This document shows positions 36,208 through 45,683 of a stretch of DNA of 64,000 nt, piece after piece. This DNA is from GCA-2705445 sp002705445 (GTDB lineage: Bacteria > Pseudomonadota > Gammaproteobacteria > Poriferisulfidales > GCA-002705445). Within the stretch, counting starts at the first letter, position 1, and each line of letters starts with the position of its first letter. The position numbers and the translations under genes were made by a program. Location: positions 930,001 to 994,000 of the forward strand of contig JBJKYB010000002.1 of assembly GCA_045561235.1 (NCBI GenBank), in the 5' to 3' direction. The notes beneath the pieces are model-generated. The model was not told the DNA's origin. It did no database searches and saw nothing but the letters and a program-made list of their open reading frames with translations.

Positions 36208-37451
36208 TGAATTACATATCTTTTTATATAGCTTATAAGTTTCTTAGATCGAAAAAAAGCAGTAGATTTACATCGATTATATCTAAATCATCAATTATAG
36301 GCATATCATTAGGTATAGCCGCAATAATTGTTGTTATGTCAATTATGAATGGATTTCATAATGAAATGAGAAATAAAATACTAAGTATGGTGTCACACGT
36401 CATTATTACCGAAGAAAATTACACTTTAAAAAATTGGGATAAACTTAAAAATAAAATTGATAAAAATAATCTAGTATATAGTTCAGCACCATACGTAGAA
36501 GGCCAAGCAATGATAAGTTTTGGAAATAATGTTCATGGTATTCAGGTGAAAGGTATAATTCCAGAATACGAAAAGAACGTTACTAGTCTTGAAAATAACA
36601 TAATAGATGGGCAGCTAAATACAATTGGTAATAAACCGTATCAAATTTCTATTGGAATTGATCTTGCAAAAAAAATGAGTCTTAAAATAGGAGATAAAAT
36701 AACTTTGGTGATACCACGTGCTAATTCAACAATGATTGGAATTGTTCCTAGAATAAAAAGATTTGAAGTTTCATCAATTTTTAATTTTGGAATGCAACAA
36801 TATGACAAAAATTTAGTTTTTATTGATATTAAGGAAGCACAATTACTTTACGGGAAAGGAGCCGACGTTACAGGTCTTAGATTAAAACTTAATGATTTAT
36901 TTTTAGCTCCAAGTATGTCTGAAATTATAAAATTTAACTATACACCAAACTATATTGTCATTGATTGGACTATGATGAATAAAAACTTTTTTAATGCGCT
37001 TCAAATGGAAAAAACAATGCTTTTACTATTAATGCTTTTAATAGTTTTGGTTGCTACATTTAATATAATATCTTCATTATTTATGGTTGTTTCGGAAAAA
37101 AAATCAGATATTGCTATTTTAAAAACAATAGGGATGAATTCAAGAAATATAATGAAAATTTTTATATTACAAGGCACATTTCTAGGTACCGCAGGTATTA
37201 TTCTTGGCTTAATCTTAGGATTATTAATTTCATTTAATTTAGATTACATTGTTAAATTAATTGAGTATTTTTTAGGTCGAAGCATATTAGATTCAGATAT
37301 TTATATGATAAGTTCAGTTCCAGCAAAAGTTGAGTTGTTAGATTTATTTTATGTTTCTATTGCATCGTTCTTACTTTCTGTACTAGCAACATTATACCCA
37401 TCAATAAATGCTGCTAAAACCAAACCAGCCGAGGCACTTAGAGGTAATTAA
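36207..37451 (+). CDS. lolC: Lipoprotein-releasing ABC permease LolC/LolE
   Basis: A 414-residue inner-membrane protein that, with LolD, extracts outer-membrane lipoproteins for transfer to LolA. N-terminal SFYIAYKFLRSKKSSRFTSIISKSSIIG, a periplasmic domain about residues 45-265, three C-terminal helices with the FtsX pattern (SEKKSDIAILKTIGMNSRNIMKIF), and the end AAKTKPAEALRGN. Only one permease gene neighbours lolD, so it may act as a homodimer (LolF type). It overlaps the CcmH/I gene by one base. Confidence 0.92.
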   Translation: MNYISFYIAYKFLRSKKSSRFTSIISKSSIIGISLGIAAIIVVMSIMNGFHNEMRNKILSMVSHVIITEENYTLKNWDKLKNKIDKNNLVYSSAPYVEGQAMISFGNNVHGIQVKGIIPEYEKNVTSLENNIIDGQLNTIGNKPYQISIGIDLAKKMSLKIGDKITLVIPRANSTMIGIVPRIKRFEVSSIFNFGMQQYDKNLVFIDIKEAQLLYGKGADVTGLRLKLNDLFLAPSMSEIIKFNYTPNYIVIDWTMMNKNFFNALQMEKTMLLLLMLLIVLVATFNIISSLFMVVSEKKSDIAILKTIGMNSRNIMKIFILQGTFLGTAGIILGLILGLLISFNLDYIVKLIEYFLGRSILDSDIYMISSVPAKVELLDLFYVSIASFLLSVLATLYPSINAAKTKPAEALRGN

Positions 37452-37452
37452 A

Positions 37453-38121
37453 ATGTTAAGTTGTAAAAATATAAATAAATCATATTCTGATGGAAATAAT
37501 AAAATAAACGTTCTAAATAATATCAATCTAAATATTTTAGAAGGCGAAACATTGGCTATTATAGGTGCTTCCGGAAGTGGTAAAAGTACTTTACTTCATG
37601 TTTTATCCTCTCTGGATGCAGCTGACTCTGGTAAAATTGAAATTGATGGAGAATTAATATCTAGTTTTGATGAAAATAGGTTATGTCAAATCAGGCTAAA
37701 TAAGATTGGTTTTATTTACCAATTTCATCACTTAATAAATGAATTATCAGTAAAAGAAAATATTTCTTTACCTTTATTGATTGCAAATAAAAACAAATCC
37801 GAAATTGAAAAAATTACTGATGAGGTTATAGATCAAGTTGGAATGAAAAAGAGAAAGGATTTTCAGATAGATAAATTGTCTGGAGGGGAGAGGCAAAGAG
37901 TTGCAATAGCAAGATCAATTGTACACAATCCCTCAATTTTATTTGCTGATGAGCCAACAGGAAATCTTGATAAAAACAACGCAAATAATATTTTTTCATT
38001 ACTTAGCGATTTAGTTAGTTATAACAAATCAAGTTTGATAATGGCTACTCATGACCTAGAAATAGCATCTAAACTTAACGAAGTTTTAAAAATTGATGGT
38101 GGAAATTTAAAGAATATTTAA
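37453..38121 (+). CDS. lolD: Lipoprotein-releasing ABC ATPase LolD
   Basis: A 222-residue ATPase of the Lol export system. Walker A GASGSGKSTLLH, the Q-loop YQFHHLINELSVKENI, signature LSGGERQRVAIARS, Walker B ILFADEPTGNLD and the switch His in MATHDLE. The frame opens at 37408 inside lolC, but ATG 37453 sits 8 bases after a GAGG ribosome site and one base after the lolC stop. Its 3' end overlaps the convergent DUF2062 gene by 4 bases. Confidence 0.95.
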   Translation: MLSCKNINKSYSDGNNKINVLNNINLNILEGETLAIIGASGSGKSTLLHVLSSLDAADSGKIEIDGELISSFDENRLCQIRLNKIGFIYQFHHLINELSVKENISLPLLIANKNKSEIEKITDEVIDQVGMKKRKDFQIDKLSGGERQRVAIARSIVHNPSILFADEPTGNLDKNNANNIFSLLSDLVSYNKSSLIMATHDLEIASKLNEVLKIDGGNLKNI

Positions 38122-38630
38122 GATGTGTTTTTTTTTCTTTTTGACCAGATTTTGAGAACATAATATCTCCAATATATTCTGATAATAATATAACTGATTA
38201 TTGAGCCAACAGAAGCGAGTATTATTGAGCCAATAAGCAAAGGTTGCCAGATATGAATTATGTTAGAAAGAATATCAATATTAGTTTCATTTACATCAAC
38301 ATGAATCTTGGAATCTATAAAAATTTTTCCTACTTTGTAGGCAAAATAGAATATTGGAGCATAAGTAATTGGATTTGTTATCCAGGTTAATATTACAGCT
38401 ATAGGAATATTTGCCGCAAAAGTGATTGATAAAAAAGCCGCTATTATCATTTGCCCAGGTATTGGGAGAAATGCACAAAAAGCACCTATAGCAAAACCTC
38501 TAGATACTGATTTTTTGTTTATATGCCATAAATTCGGTTGTAAAACTGCTGGCCCAAAAATCTTTAAAATTTTTTCTTCTTTTACCTTATCAAGTTTGGG
38601 AAATAATCTTTTGATTACATTTTTAATCAT
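38118..38630 (-). CDS. DUF2062 membrane protein
   Basis: A 170-residue protein with two or three hydrophobic segments and a short basic N-terminus. NKKSVSRGFAIGAFCAFLPIPGQM followed by LTWITNPITYAPIFYFAYKVG is the DUF2062 signature. Function unknown; members are often encoded near envelope genes, as here between lolD and msbA. The C-terminus is basic (WSKRKKN). Confidence 0.9.
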   Translation of the reverse strand: MIKNVIKRLFPKLDKVKEEKILKIFGPAVLQPNLWHINKKSVSRGFAIGAFCAFLPIPGQMIIAAFLSITFAANIPIAVILTWITNPITYAPIFYFAYKVGKIFIDSKIHVDVNETNIDILSNIIHIWQPLLIGSIILASVGSIISYIIIRIYWRYYVLKIWSKRKKNTS

Positions 38631-38677
38631 TTCTGTAAAATAAGTGTTTTAATCATTAAAAATTAGTATATAAGATT

Positions 38678-40426
38678 TTGAAAGAAAGTAATCAAAAAAA
38701 TGGTTGGGCAATATATAAAAGATTAGTAAAAATAGCACTCAAAAATAATGGCGCTCCTTTGTCTATAGCGATATTTGGAATGATTATTACGGCAATAAGC
38801 GATCCTGCTTTATCAGCAATTATGAAGCCTATTCTGGATGGTGGTTTTATAGAAAGGGATCAGTCAGTTATAAATTTATTACCTTTGGGATTATTTTCTA
38901 TTTTTTTTATAAGGTCTATTGGCATATTTCTTACAATATACTATATGGCTAAAGTAGGTAGATCACTTGTATATCGTTTAAGAGAAATGATGTTCGAGAA
39001 AATATTACATTTACCGATACATTTTTATGATAAATCCTCCTCAGGTGATCTAATGTCACGTATTTCACATAATGTAGAGTTATTATCATCTGTTGCAGCA
39101 AGAAGTTTAATAATATTAATAAGAGATACATTAACAATTATTGGATTATTAATTTGGATGTTTTATTTGAGCTGGGAGTTAACTTTATTTTTTATAACAG
39201 CTGCGCCATTTATAATATTACTTGTTAGTATATTGAATAAAAAATTTAGAAATTTAACTCATGACGCGCAGAATTCTGTGGGAAATATTATTCATGTCGC
39301 ACAAGAAGTCATTCAGGGAAATAAAATAGTAAAAATTTTCAAAGGCTATGAGAAAGAAATAGGTAGATTTCAGAATACAAATAATTTTAATAAGAATAGT
39401 CACATGAAACTTGCTTTTACTGAGGGGATAAATAGTGCAGTTATTATGCTAATAGTTGGATCTTCATTGTCGGGAATAATACTATTATCAACGTTTGATT
39501 TTATTTTAGAAACTATCACGGTAGGATCATTTGTATCATTCATGTTTGCAATGTTTATGATTTTGGGACCTGCAAGGGGATTAGCAAGTATAAATGCAAG
39601 ATTACAACAAGGAATTGCAGCTGGTGAAAATATTTTTGACCTTATTGATGAAAAGTCTGAACTTGATAACGGTCATATCGAAAATATTGATACGAGCAAA
39701 GATATTATATTTAGTGATGTATGCTTTAAATATGAAAGTTCAGAATCTTACGTCTTAAACAAAATTGATTTGACGATTGAATCAGGAAAATTTATTGCAT
39801 TAGTAGGGATGTCAGGATGCGGGAAATCTACACTCGTTAATTTAATCCCTCGACTTTACAATGTAAGTTCCGGATCAATTAAAATAAATAATACAAATAT
39901 TAATGATTTAAAAATGAGTTCCTTAAGAAATAATATAAGTTACGTTGGTCAAGATACAGTTTTATTCAATGATTCTATTAAAAATAATGTTACATATGGA
40001 AAAAAAAATATCCATGATAATAAAATATATGATGCTTTAGAAAAATCGTATTCATTAGATTTTATAAATGAAATGTCTGATGGTATAGATACAGTTATTG
40101 GAGAGAATGGTGTATTATTATCAGGGGGCCAAAGACAAAGACTTGCTATAGCGAGAGCATTTTTAAAAGATTCGCATATTTTAATTTTTGATGAAGCAAC
40201 ATCTTCCTTAGATGCTGTTTCAGAAAAATTTATACAAAAAGCACTCGATAGTTTAAAAGAGGGAAGAACTACTATTGTAATTGCGCATAGATTATCTACT
40301 GTTGAAAATGCTAATAAAATTGTTGTTATGGAAAATGGTAATATTATAGAAATAGGTACACACAAAGATTTGATTGTTAAGGAAGGTGAATATCATAAAC
40401 TTTATAACTCACAAGTGTTTAAATAG
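38678..40426 (+). CDS. msbA: Lipid A export ATP-binding/permease protein MsbA
   Basis: Inner-membrane flippase for core-lipid A. Length 582 equals E. coli MsbA. Six helices in residues 25-320 with SSSGDLMSRISHNVE coupling segment, then the ATPase: Walker A GMSGCGKSTLVN, signature LSGGQRQRLAIARA, Walker B ILIFDEATSSLD and the H-loop IVIAHRLSTVE. Start is a TTG at 38678; no ATG lies in frame before the first helix. It is followed with one-base overlap by lpxK, the standard order. Confidence 0.95.
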   Translation: MKESNQKNGWAIYKRLVKIALKNNGAPLSIAIFGMIITAISDPALSAIMKPILDGGFIERDQSVINLLPLGLFSIFFIRSIGIFLTIYYMAKVGRSLVYRLREMMFEKILHLPIHFYDKSSSGDLMSRISHNVELLSSVAARSLIILIRDTLTIIGLLIWMFYLSWELTLFFITAAPFIILLVSILNKKFRNLTHDAQNSVGNIIHVAQEVIQGNKIVKIFKGYEKEIGRFQNTNNFNKNSHMKLAFTEGINSAVIMLIVGSSLSGIILLSTFDFILETITVGSFVSFMFAMFMILGPARGLASINARLQQGIAAGENIFDLIDEKSELDNGHIENIDTSKDIIFSDVCFKYESSESYVLNKIDLTIESGKFIALVGMSGCGKSTLVNLIPRLYNVSSGSIKINNTNINDLKMSSLRNNISYVGQDTVLFNDSIKNNVTYGKKNIHDNKIYDALEKSYSLDFINEMSDGIDTVIGENGVLLSGGQRQRLAIARAFLKDSHILIFDEATSSLDAVSEKFIQKALDSLKEGRTTIVIAHRLSTVENANKIVVMENGNIIEIGTHKDLIVKEGEYHKLYNSQVFK

Positions 40427-41424
40427 TGTCAAGTAAATCAAAATTACCAATTCTAAAAAAATTTTATATATATTCGCTAGAAAATATATATATTTTGAAT
40501 ATTTTACTTATACCACTCTCAATTATTTATTTAGTAATAAATTTTATAAAAAAAAGCTTTTTTTTGAACAAAAAGAGAAATACTATTCCTGTAATTGTTG
40601 TGGGAAATTTAACTGTAGGTGGCACCGGAAAAACCTCTTTGGTGATTTGGTTATGTAATTATTTAGATTCAAGAAAATATAATATAGGTGTAATATCTGG
40701 AGGATATAAGACAATTGATCCTAAGAAAATAGAAATAGTTAATGAAAGTTCAACGCCTGACAATGTTGGTGATGAAGCAATTTTAATCGCAAATAGAACA
40801 AATGCTGTTGTATGCAAGTCAAAAAATAGAAAAAAAGCATATGAGCATTTAGTAAAAAATTTTAATTTAGATATTATAATTTCAGATGATGGTCTTACTC
40901 ACTATGGCCTCACAAGGGACATAAATATTGTAATTGTTAAAGAAAATAAACCATTTGGAAATGGTTTACCGATACCGTCTGGTCCACTAAGAGAATTACC
41001 ATATAATATAGAAAAATATGATAATATTGTTTTTAACAAAAGTATAAATTCTGATTTGCCTGGCTTTTATTATGAAATATCTAAATTAATATCTTTTAAT
41101 GATGCAAAAGAAAGAAATATATCATCTTTTAAAAATACTAAAATACATTTAGTCACTGCTATAGCAAATCCTGATTTTTTAATAAGAAGTCTTGAAGACT
41201 TAAATATAGTTGTTATTCCACATATTTATCCAGATCATGAACTTTTGAATCAAGATGACTTCTATTTTAAAGACGATCTTAAGGTTATTATGACTGAAAA
41301 AGATTTTGTTAAGTGCATAAATTTTAAGTTGAAGAATGTTTACTATATACCAACAAAAATTATTGTTGATAATGATATAAAAATAATGTTGAATGATAAA
41401 ATCTCAAATCTATTAAGGATATAA
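40426..41424 (+). CDS. lpxK: Tetraacyldisaccharide 4'-kinase LpxK
   Basis: Phosphorylates the 4' position of the lipid A precursor. Membrane helix near residues 21-42, then the P-loop IPVIVVGNLTVGGTGKTSLV, DEAILIANR, IISDDGLTHYGLTRD and LPSGPLRE-type segment (PIPSGPLRELP), and VIMTEKDFVKC near the end. Length 332 (E. coli 328). Start is GTG within the TAGTG overlap with msbA. Confidence 0.95.
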   Translation: MSSKSKLPILKKFYIYSLENIYILNILLIPLSIIYLVINFIKKSFFLNKKRNTIPVIVVGNLTVGGTGKTSLVIWLCNYLDSRKYNIGVISGGYKTIDPKKIEIVNESSTPDNVGDEAILIANRTNAVVCKSKNRKKAYEHLVKNFNLDIIISDDGLTHYGLTRDINIVIVKENKPFGNGLPIPSGPLRELPYNIEKYDNIVFNKSINSDLPGFYYEISKLISFNDAKERNISSFKNTKIHLVTAIANPDFLIRSLEDLNIVVIPHIYPDHELLNQDDFYFKDDLKVIMTEKDFVKCINFKLKNVYYIPTKIIVDNDIKIMLNDKISNLLRI

Positions 41425-41426
41425 AA

Positions 41427-41636
41427 TTGATAAATAAAAGTCTCTTAAATATGCTGGTTTGTCCTGTAACAAAAGGAAAAGTTTATTATAACAAAGATTC
41501 AAATGAGCTCATTTCTTTGTCAGCAAGACTTGCCTTTAAAATTGAAGACGATATTCCAGTAATGCTTGAATCTGAAGCAAGACAAATAGATCATGAAGAG
41601 TACGAGAAATTTAAAAATTTATTCCTAAAAAAATAA
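41427..41636 (+). CDS. ycaR: Trm112-family protein (YcaR)
   Basis: A 69-residue zinc-ribbon-like protein of the Trm112/UPF0434 family. LLNMLVCPVTKGKVYY and the C-terminal FKIEDDIPVMLESEAR are diagnostic. Only one cysteine of the usual N-terminal pair (CPxC) is kept, as the second is Thr. Start is TTG 41427 with an AAGGA ribosome site; starting at the next ATG would cut the domain. It lies between lpxK and kdsB as in E. coli. Confidence 0.9.
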   Translation: MINKSLLNMLVCPVTKGKVYYNKDSNELISLSARLAFKIEDDIPVMLESEARQIDHEEYEKFKNLFLKK

Positions 41637-41647
41637 GAGAACAGTAT

Positions 41648-42337
41648 ATGAAGTTTTATGTTGTTATTCCTGCAAGGTATGATTCCTCAAGATTTCCGGG
41701 AAAAGTTTTGACAGAGATAGGTTCAAAAACCATGCTCGAGCATGTTTTTGATAACGCAATGAAATCTAGTGCATCCAATGTTTTTATTGCAACAGATAGT
41801 AATAGAGTATTTCATGAAGCACAAAAGTTCACAAAAAACGTTTTTATGACATCGGATAATAATATAAACGGAACTGAAAGAATTGCTGAACTTTCTAAAA
41901 TTTTAGACTGGCCTGATGAAACTTTAGTGATTAATTTACAAGCAGATATGCCGCAGTTGCAAAGTGATAATATTGATTTTTTAGCAGATAAAGCAAAAAA
42001 TAATTCTGGACTATCAACGCTATATTATGATCTTCAAAGCTCAGAATCGAAAATAGATACGAATACCGTAAAAATTTGTATAAATAATAATCATATTAGT
42101 TTTTGCAGGGAAGTTGGTTCAGCAGATAAAGGGGATATATTTAAACATATTGGTATATATGCTTATCACGTTAGAGATTTAAAGGGTTATATAAAGCTTA
42201 AGCAATCAAGTAATGAAAAAGATTTAAGTCTTGAACAGTATAGATTTGTGGATAATGGATATAACATAGCAGCTTATTTTGCTTTGAGTGATCCAGGTGC
42301 TAGCATAGATTCATTAGACAATTTAAATCAATTATAA
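41648..42337 (+). CDS. kdsB: 3-deoxy-manno-octulosonate cytidylyltransferase
   Basis: Makes CMP-KDO for lipopolysaccharide inner core. PARYDSSRFPGKVL is the nucleotide-binding N-terminus; GTERIAELS, VINLQADMPQL and FKHIGIYAYHVRDL are conserved parts of the fold. At 229 residues it is somewhat shorter than E. coli KdsB (248). Here the family GDEP-type segment reads QADMP. Fourth gene of the msbA-lpxK-ycaR-kdsB group. Confidence 0.93.
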   Translation: MKFYVVIPARYDSSRFPGKVLTEIGSKTMLEHVFDNAMKSSASNVFIATDSNRVFHEAQKFTKNVFMTSDNNINGTERIAELSKILDWPDETLVINLQADMPQLQSDNIDFLADKAKNNSGLSTLYYDLQSSESKIDTNTVKICINNNHISFCREVGSADKGDIFKHIGIYAYHVRDLKGYIKLKQSSNEKDLSLEQYRFVDNGYNIAAYFALSDPGASIDSLDNLNQL

Positions 42338-42348
42338 GGTGTAAATTA

Positions 42349-42726
42349 TTGAATAAAATAAGAAAATCTTTATTAATTGTGGCTCATGGTAGTAGAAAAA
42401 AAGTTTCAAACATTGAGATTCATCAACTAGCTAACAATATTTCTATGAAGCTAAAAAGTTTCCCTATCGTGGAAGCGTGCTTTTTAGAAATAGCAGAACC
42501 TTCAATTCCTCAAGGCATAGAAATATGTGTGCAAAAAGGTGCTTCAGAAGTGCTTATAATGCCTTATTTTCTTGCTGCCGGCAGACATGTTATTGAGGAT
42601 ATTCCAAATATAGTAGATAATGAGAGAGTTAAGTATCCAGGTATCGCAATAACATCTTTGCCATATTTTGGTTCAAGTCCTGTCATTGTTGACATACTCA
42701 AGAGTCTAGCGGAAAATAACATATAA
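42349..42726 (+). CDS. Small CbiX/SirB-like chelatase domain protein
   Basis: A 125-residue protein with one CbiX domain: LLIVAHGSRKKVSN holds the first metal-ligand His, then EACFLEIAEPSIPQGIE and MPYFLAAGRHVIEDIP with a second His. CbiX/SirB insert cobalt or iron into sirohydrochlorin; short single-domain members form dimers. The actual metal and pathway here are unknown; no siroheme or cobalamin genes are adjacent. TTG start with an AAGGTG ribosome site. glyA follows after 40 bases. Confidence 0.85.
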   Translation: MNKIRKSLLIVAHGSRKKVSNIEIHQLANNISMKLKSFPIVEACFLEIAEPSIPQGIEICVQKGASEVLIMPYFLAAGRHVIEDIPNIVDNERVKYPGIAITSLPYFGSSPVIVDILKSLAENNI

Positions 42727-42766
42727 GAAGGTCACTAAATCACATTACATGGAGTAGGAGATAAAA

Positions 42767-44053
42767 ATGTTTAACGAAGATATGACAATAAAGAGTTTTG
42801 ATCCTGAACTATCAAAAGCAATAGAAGATGAAATTAAAAGACAAGAAGAACACATTGAGCTCATAGCATCTGAAAATTATGCGAGCCCAAGAGTGATAGA
42901 GGCTCAAGGCTCTGTACTTACTAATAAGTATGCAGAAGGTTATCCTGGCAAAAGGTATTATGGCGGTTGTGAATATGTTGACGTCGCTGAACAATTAGCA
43001 ATTGACCGTCTAAAAGAATTATACGGTGCAGATTACGCAAATGTACAACCACACTCTGGTTCTCAAGCAAATGCTGCAGTTTTTATGGCTCTTCTTCAGC
43101 CACACGATACAATCTTAGGTATGAGTTTAGCACACGGTGGACATTTGACTCATGGTTCTAAAGTAAATTTCTCTGGAAAAATTTATAATGCTGTTCAGTA
43201 TGGATTGAATCCAGATACTGGTGAAATTGATTATGATCAAGTTGAAGCACTAGCAAAAGAACATAAGCCAAAAATGATAATTGCTGGTTTTTCTGCATAC
43301 TCTCGTGTTTTAGATTGGAAACGATTCCGAGATATAGCTGATTCAATTGGGGCTTACTTTTTTGTAGATATGGCTCATGTTTCTGGATTAGTTGCTGGAG
43401 GAGTTTACCCAAGCCCAGTCCCTTACGCTGATGTTGTTACTTCTACAACTCACAAAAGTTTAAGAGGACCAAGAGGTGGAATTATAATCTGTAAATCAAA
43501 CCCTGAAATTGAAAAGAAGATTAACTCGATGGTATTCCCTGGAACCCAAGGCGGCCCATTAATGCATGTAATTGCAGCAAAGGCAGTTGCTTTCAAAGAA
43601 GCATTACAGCCTGAATTTAAGCAATATCAGCAACAGATTTTAAAAAATGCATCAGCAATGGCAGATCAATTTATTAAGAGAGGTTTTAAAGTTGTTTCGG
43701 GTGGAACAGATGACCACTTATTCCTTGTAGACTTTATTGAGAAAGGTATTACAGGAAAAGATGTCGATGCTGCCCTTGGCAGAGCAAATATTACTGTAAA
43801 TAAGAACTCTGTCCCAAATGATCCGCAGTCTCCATTTGTAACTAGTGGAATTAGAGTCGGAACTCCTGCTCCTACAACTAGAGGCTTTAAAGAAGCTGAA
43901 TGTATTGAGCTAACCAATTGGATGTGTGATGTTATAGAAAATCTTGACAACGAAGAAGTAATTAATGCTGTTAAACAAAAAGTTATCAAGCTTTGTAAAA
44001 AACATCCTGTTTATGCTAAGTCTGTTGCGCTTAACGCTGCGTCGGCTGCATAA
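42767..44053 (+). CDS. glyA: Serine hydroxymethyltransferase
   Basis: PLP enzyme converting serine and tetrahydrofolate to glycine and methylene-tetrahydrofolate. EHIELIASENYASP, TNKYAEGYPGKRYYGGCE, HGGHLTHGSKVNFSG and the PLP-lysine motif VTSTTHKSLRGPRGG are intact. Length 428 is normal. A strong ribosome site (GGAGTAGGAG) precedes the ATG, and codon use looks more conservative than in neighbours, consistent with high expression. Followed by nrdR, a standard neighbour. Confidence 0.97.
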   Translation: MFNEDMTIKSFDPELSKAIEDEIKRQEEHIELIASENYASPRVIEAQGSVLTNKYAEGYPGKRYYGGCEYVDVAEQLAIDRLKELYGADYANVQPHSGSQANAAVFMALLQPHDTILGMSLAHGGHLTHGSKVNFSGKIYNAVQYGLNPDTGEIDYDQVEALAKEHKPKMIIAGFSAYSRVLDWKRFRDIADSIGAYFFVDMAHVSGLVAGGVYPSPVPYADVVTSTTHKSLRGPRGGIIICKSNPEIEKKINSMVFPGTQGGPLMHVIAAKAVAFKEALQPEFKQYQQQILKNASAMADQFIKRGFKVVSGGTDDHLFLVDFIEKGITGKDVDAALGRANITVNKNSVPNDPQSPFVTSGIRVGTPAPTTRGFKEAECIELTNWMCDVIENLDNEEVINAVKQKVIKLCKKHPVYAKSVALNAASAA

Positions 44054-44070
44054 AATAATGAGTCTATTTG

Positions 44071-44592
44071 ATGCATTGCCCATTTTGCAATTTTCCTGAC
44101 ACTAAGGTAGTTGATTCGAGGCTTGCTTCAGATAACTCTCAGGTAAAAAGAAGAAGAGAGTGTCCTAATTGTAAAAACAGATGGTCTACAATGGAAACTG
44201 CAGACCTCAACCTCCCTAGAGTAATCAAGAAAGATAATTCTAGGGAAGACTTTTCAGAAAAAAAAATAGAACTTGGTATCTTGAGAGCACTAAATAAAAG
44301 GTCTGTTGATAAAGGATCAATAGATATAGCTATTCAAAATATAATTAATAAATTAAAAACAATAACAGATAAAGAAATAATTTCTTCACAAATTGGAGTT
44401 TTAGTGATGCAGGAACTTAGAGAATTAGATCAAGTTGCTTATATTAGGTTTGCATCTGTTTACCATAGCTTCGAGGATCTTCAGGCATTTCAAGATATTA
44501 TTAATATCATTGAAAAGGATTTAACCCCTGAAATGATAAAGACCCAATTAAAACTGATTGATGAAGAAAACGTAGTTAACAAAAAAAAATGA
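44071..44592 (+). CDS. nrdR: Transcriptional repressor NrdR
   Basis: ATP-cone repressor of ribonucleotide reductase genes. Zinc ribbon MHCPFC...CPNCKNRWST near the N-terminus and an ATP-cone domain beginning RVIKKDNSREDFSEKK, with VAYIRFASVYHSFED at the end of the core. At 173 residues it has a C-terminal extension of about 20 residues compared with E. coli (149). TTG 44068 is in frame but ATG 44071 is the normal start. ATGA overlap with ribD. Confidence 0.95.
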   Translation: MHCPFCNFPDTKVVDSRLASDNSQVKRRRECPNCKNRWSTMETADLNLPRVIKKDNSREDFSEKKIELGILRALNKRSVDKGSIDIAIQNIINKLKTITDKEIISSQIGVLVMQELRELDQVAYIRFASVYHSFEDLQAFQDIINIIEKDLTPEMIKTQLKLIDEENVVNKKK

Positions 44593-45683
44593 AATCAGAT
44601 AAACAGTTTATGGAGTTTGCTATAGAGTTAGCAAAAAAAGGCATTTATACAACATCTCCTAATCCATCTGTAGGATGTATAATTACTGAAAAAAATAAAA
44701 TATTAAGCAAAGCATATCATTTGAGATCAGGATCTGATCACGCAGAAGTTTTAGCACTTAAAAAATTAAATAAAAGGGTTAATAGCAAAATGAATATGTA
44801 CGTAAGTTTAGAACCATGTTGCCATACTGGCAAAACAGGACCATGCACCAAATCCATCATAGACTCAGGAATAAAAAATGTCTTTGTATCAACCCTAGAT
44901 CCAAATCCTAAAGTCAAAGGAAAAGGAGTCAAAGAATTAAGAAATAACGGAATTAATGTTAATGTTGGATTATGCAAAAAAAAATCCCAAGAAATTAATA
45001 AAGGATTTTTTAAAAGAATCATAAAAAAAACTCCTTATGTTATTGCCAAACAAGCGCTTAGCTCAGACTTCAAAATAAATGGTTCAAAAAATAAGTGGAT
45101 AAGTAATAGTAAGTCAAGGACAGATGTTCAATATTTCAGAGCAGAATCCTGCGCAATTTTAGTAAGTTCTAAAACAATTAAAACTGATAATCCTTCGTTA
45201 AAAGTAAAATTGAAAAAAAATGATTTAGGCTTGAAAGATAATATTAAACATCCTGTAAGGATCGTATTAGATACTAATTTAAGTCTAGATTTAAATAAGT
45301 ATAAATTTTTTAAAGGAAAAGAAAAAAAAATTGTGTTTAATTCATTGCTAAATTCTTCTGATAAAGAAAAAAATATAGATTTTATAAAAGTCAGAGAAGA
45401 TAAAAGTGGCCTTAACATAAAAACTGTCTTAAATATTCTTGCCTTGAAATATGAAATCAATAATCTATTCATTGAACCAGGAGCAAAGTTACTTGATACA
45501 CTTTTGCAAAAAAGATTACTGGACAAATTAGTGTTATATCAAAGCCCACATGCTATTGGAAATTTGGGTCTTACTACTCTCAATATGGAAAATAAGGTTA
45601 TAAAAGATAAAACTATTGTTACAGAATCTATAATGAATTTTTCTAATGATGTTAGAATAATATATAAATTTTTGAGAAAATAA
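44589..45683 (+). CDS. ribD: Bifunctional riboflavin deaminase/reductase RibD
   Basis: Second and third steps of riboflavin synthesis. The deaminase half has the zinc site HAEVLAL and EPCCHTGKTGPCTKSI; the reductase half starts near residue 145 (PYVIAKQALSSDFKI) and includes TDNPSLKVK and IEPGAKLLDTLL. Length 364 is normal. The reductase half is Lys-rich and diverged. Overlaps nrdR by 4 bases and ribE by one base. Confidence 0.95.
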   Translation: MKSDKQFMEFAIELAKKGIYTTSPNPSVGCIITEKNKILSKAYHLRSGSDHAEVLALKKLNKRVNSKMNMYVSLEPCCHTGKTGPCTKSIIDSGIKNVFVSTLDPNPKVKGKGVKELRNNGINVNVGLCKKKSQEINKGFFKRIIKKTPYVIAKQALSSDFKINGSKNKWISNSKSRTDVQYFRAESCAILVSSKTIKTDNPSLKVKLKKNDLGLKDNIKHPVRIVLDTNLSLDLNKYKFFKGKEKKIVFNSLLNSSDKEKNIDFIKVREDKSGLNIKTVLNILALKYEINNLFIEPGAKLLDTLLQKRLLDKLVLYQSPHAIGNLGLTTLNMENKVIKDKTIVTESIMNFSNDVRIIYKFLRK

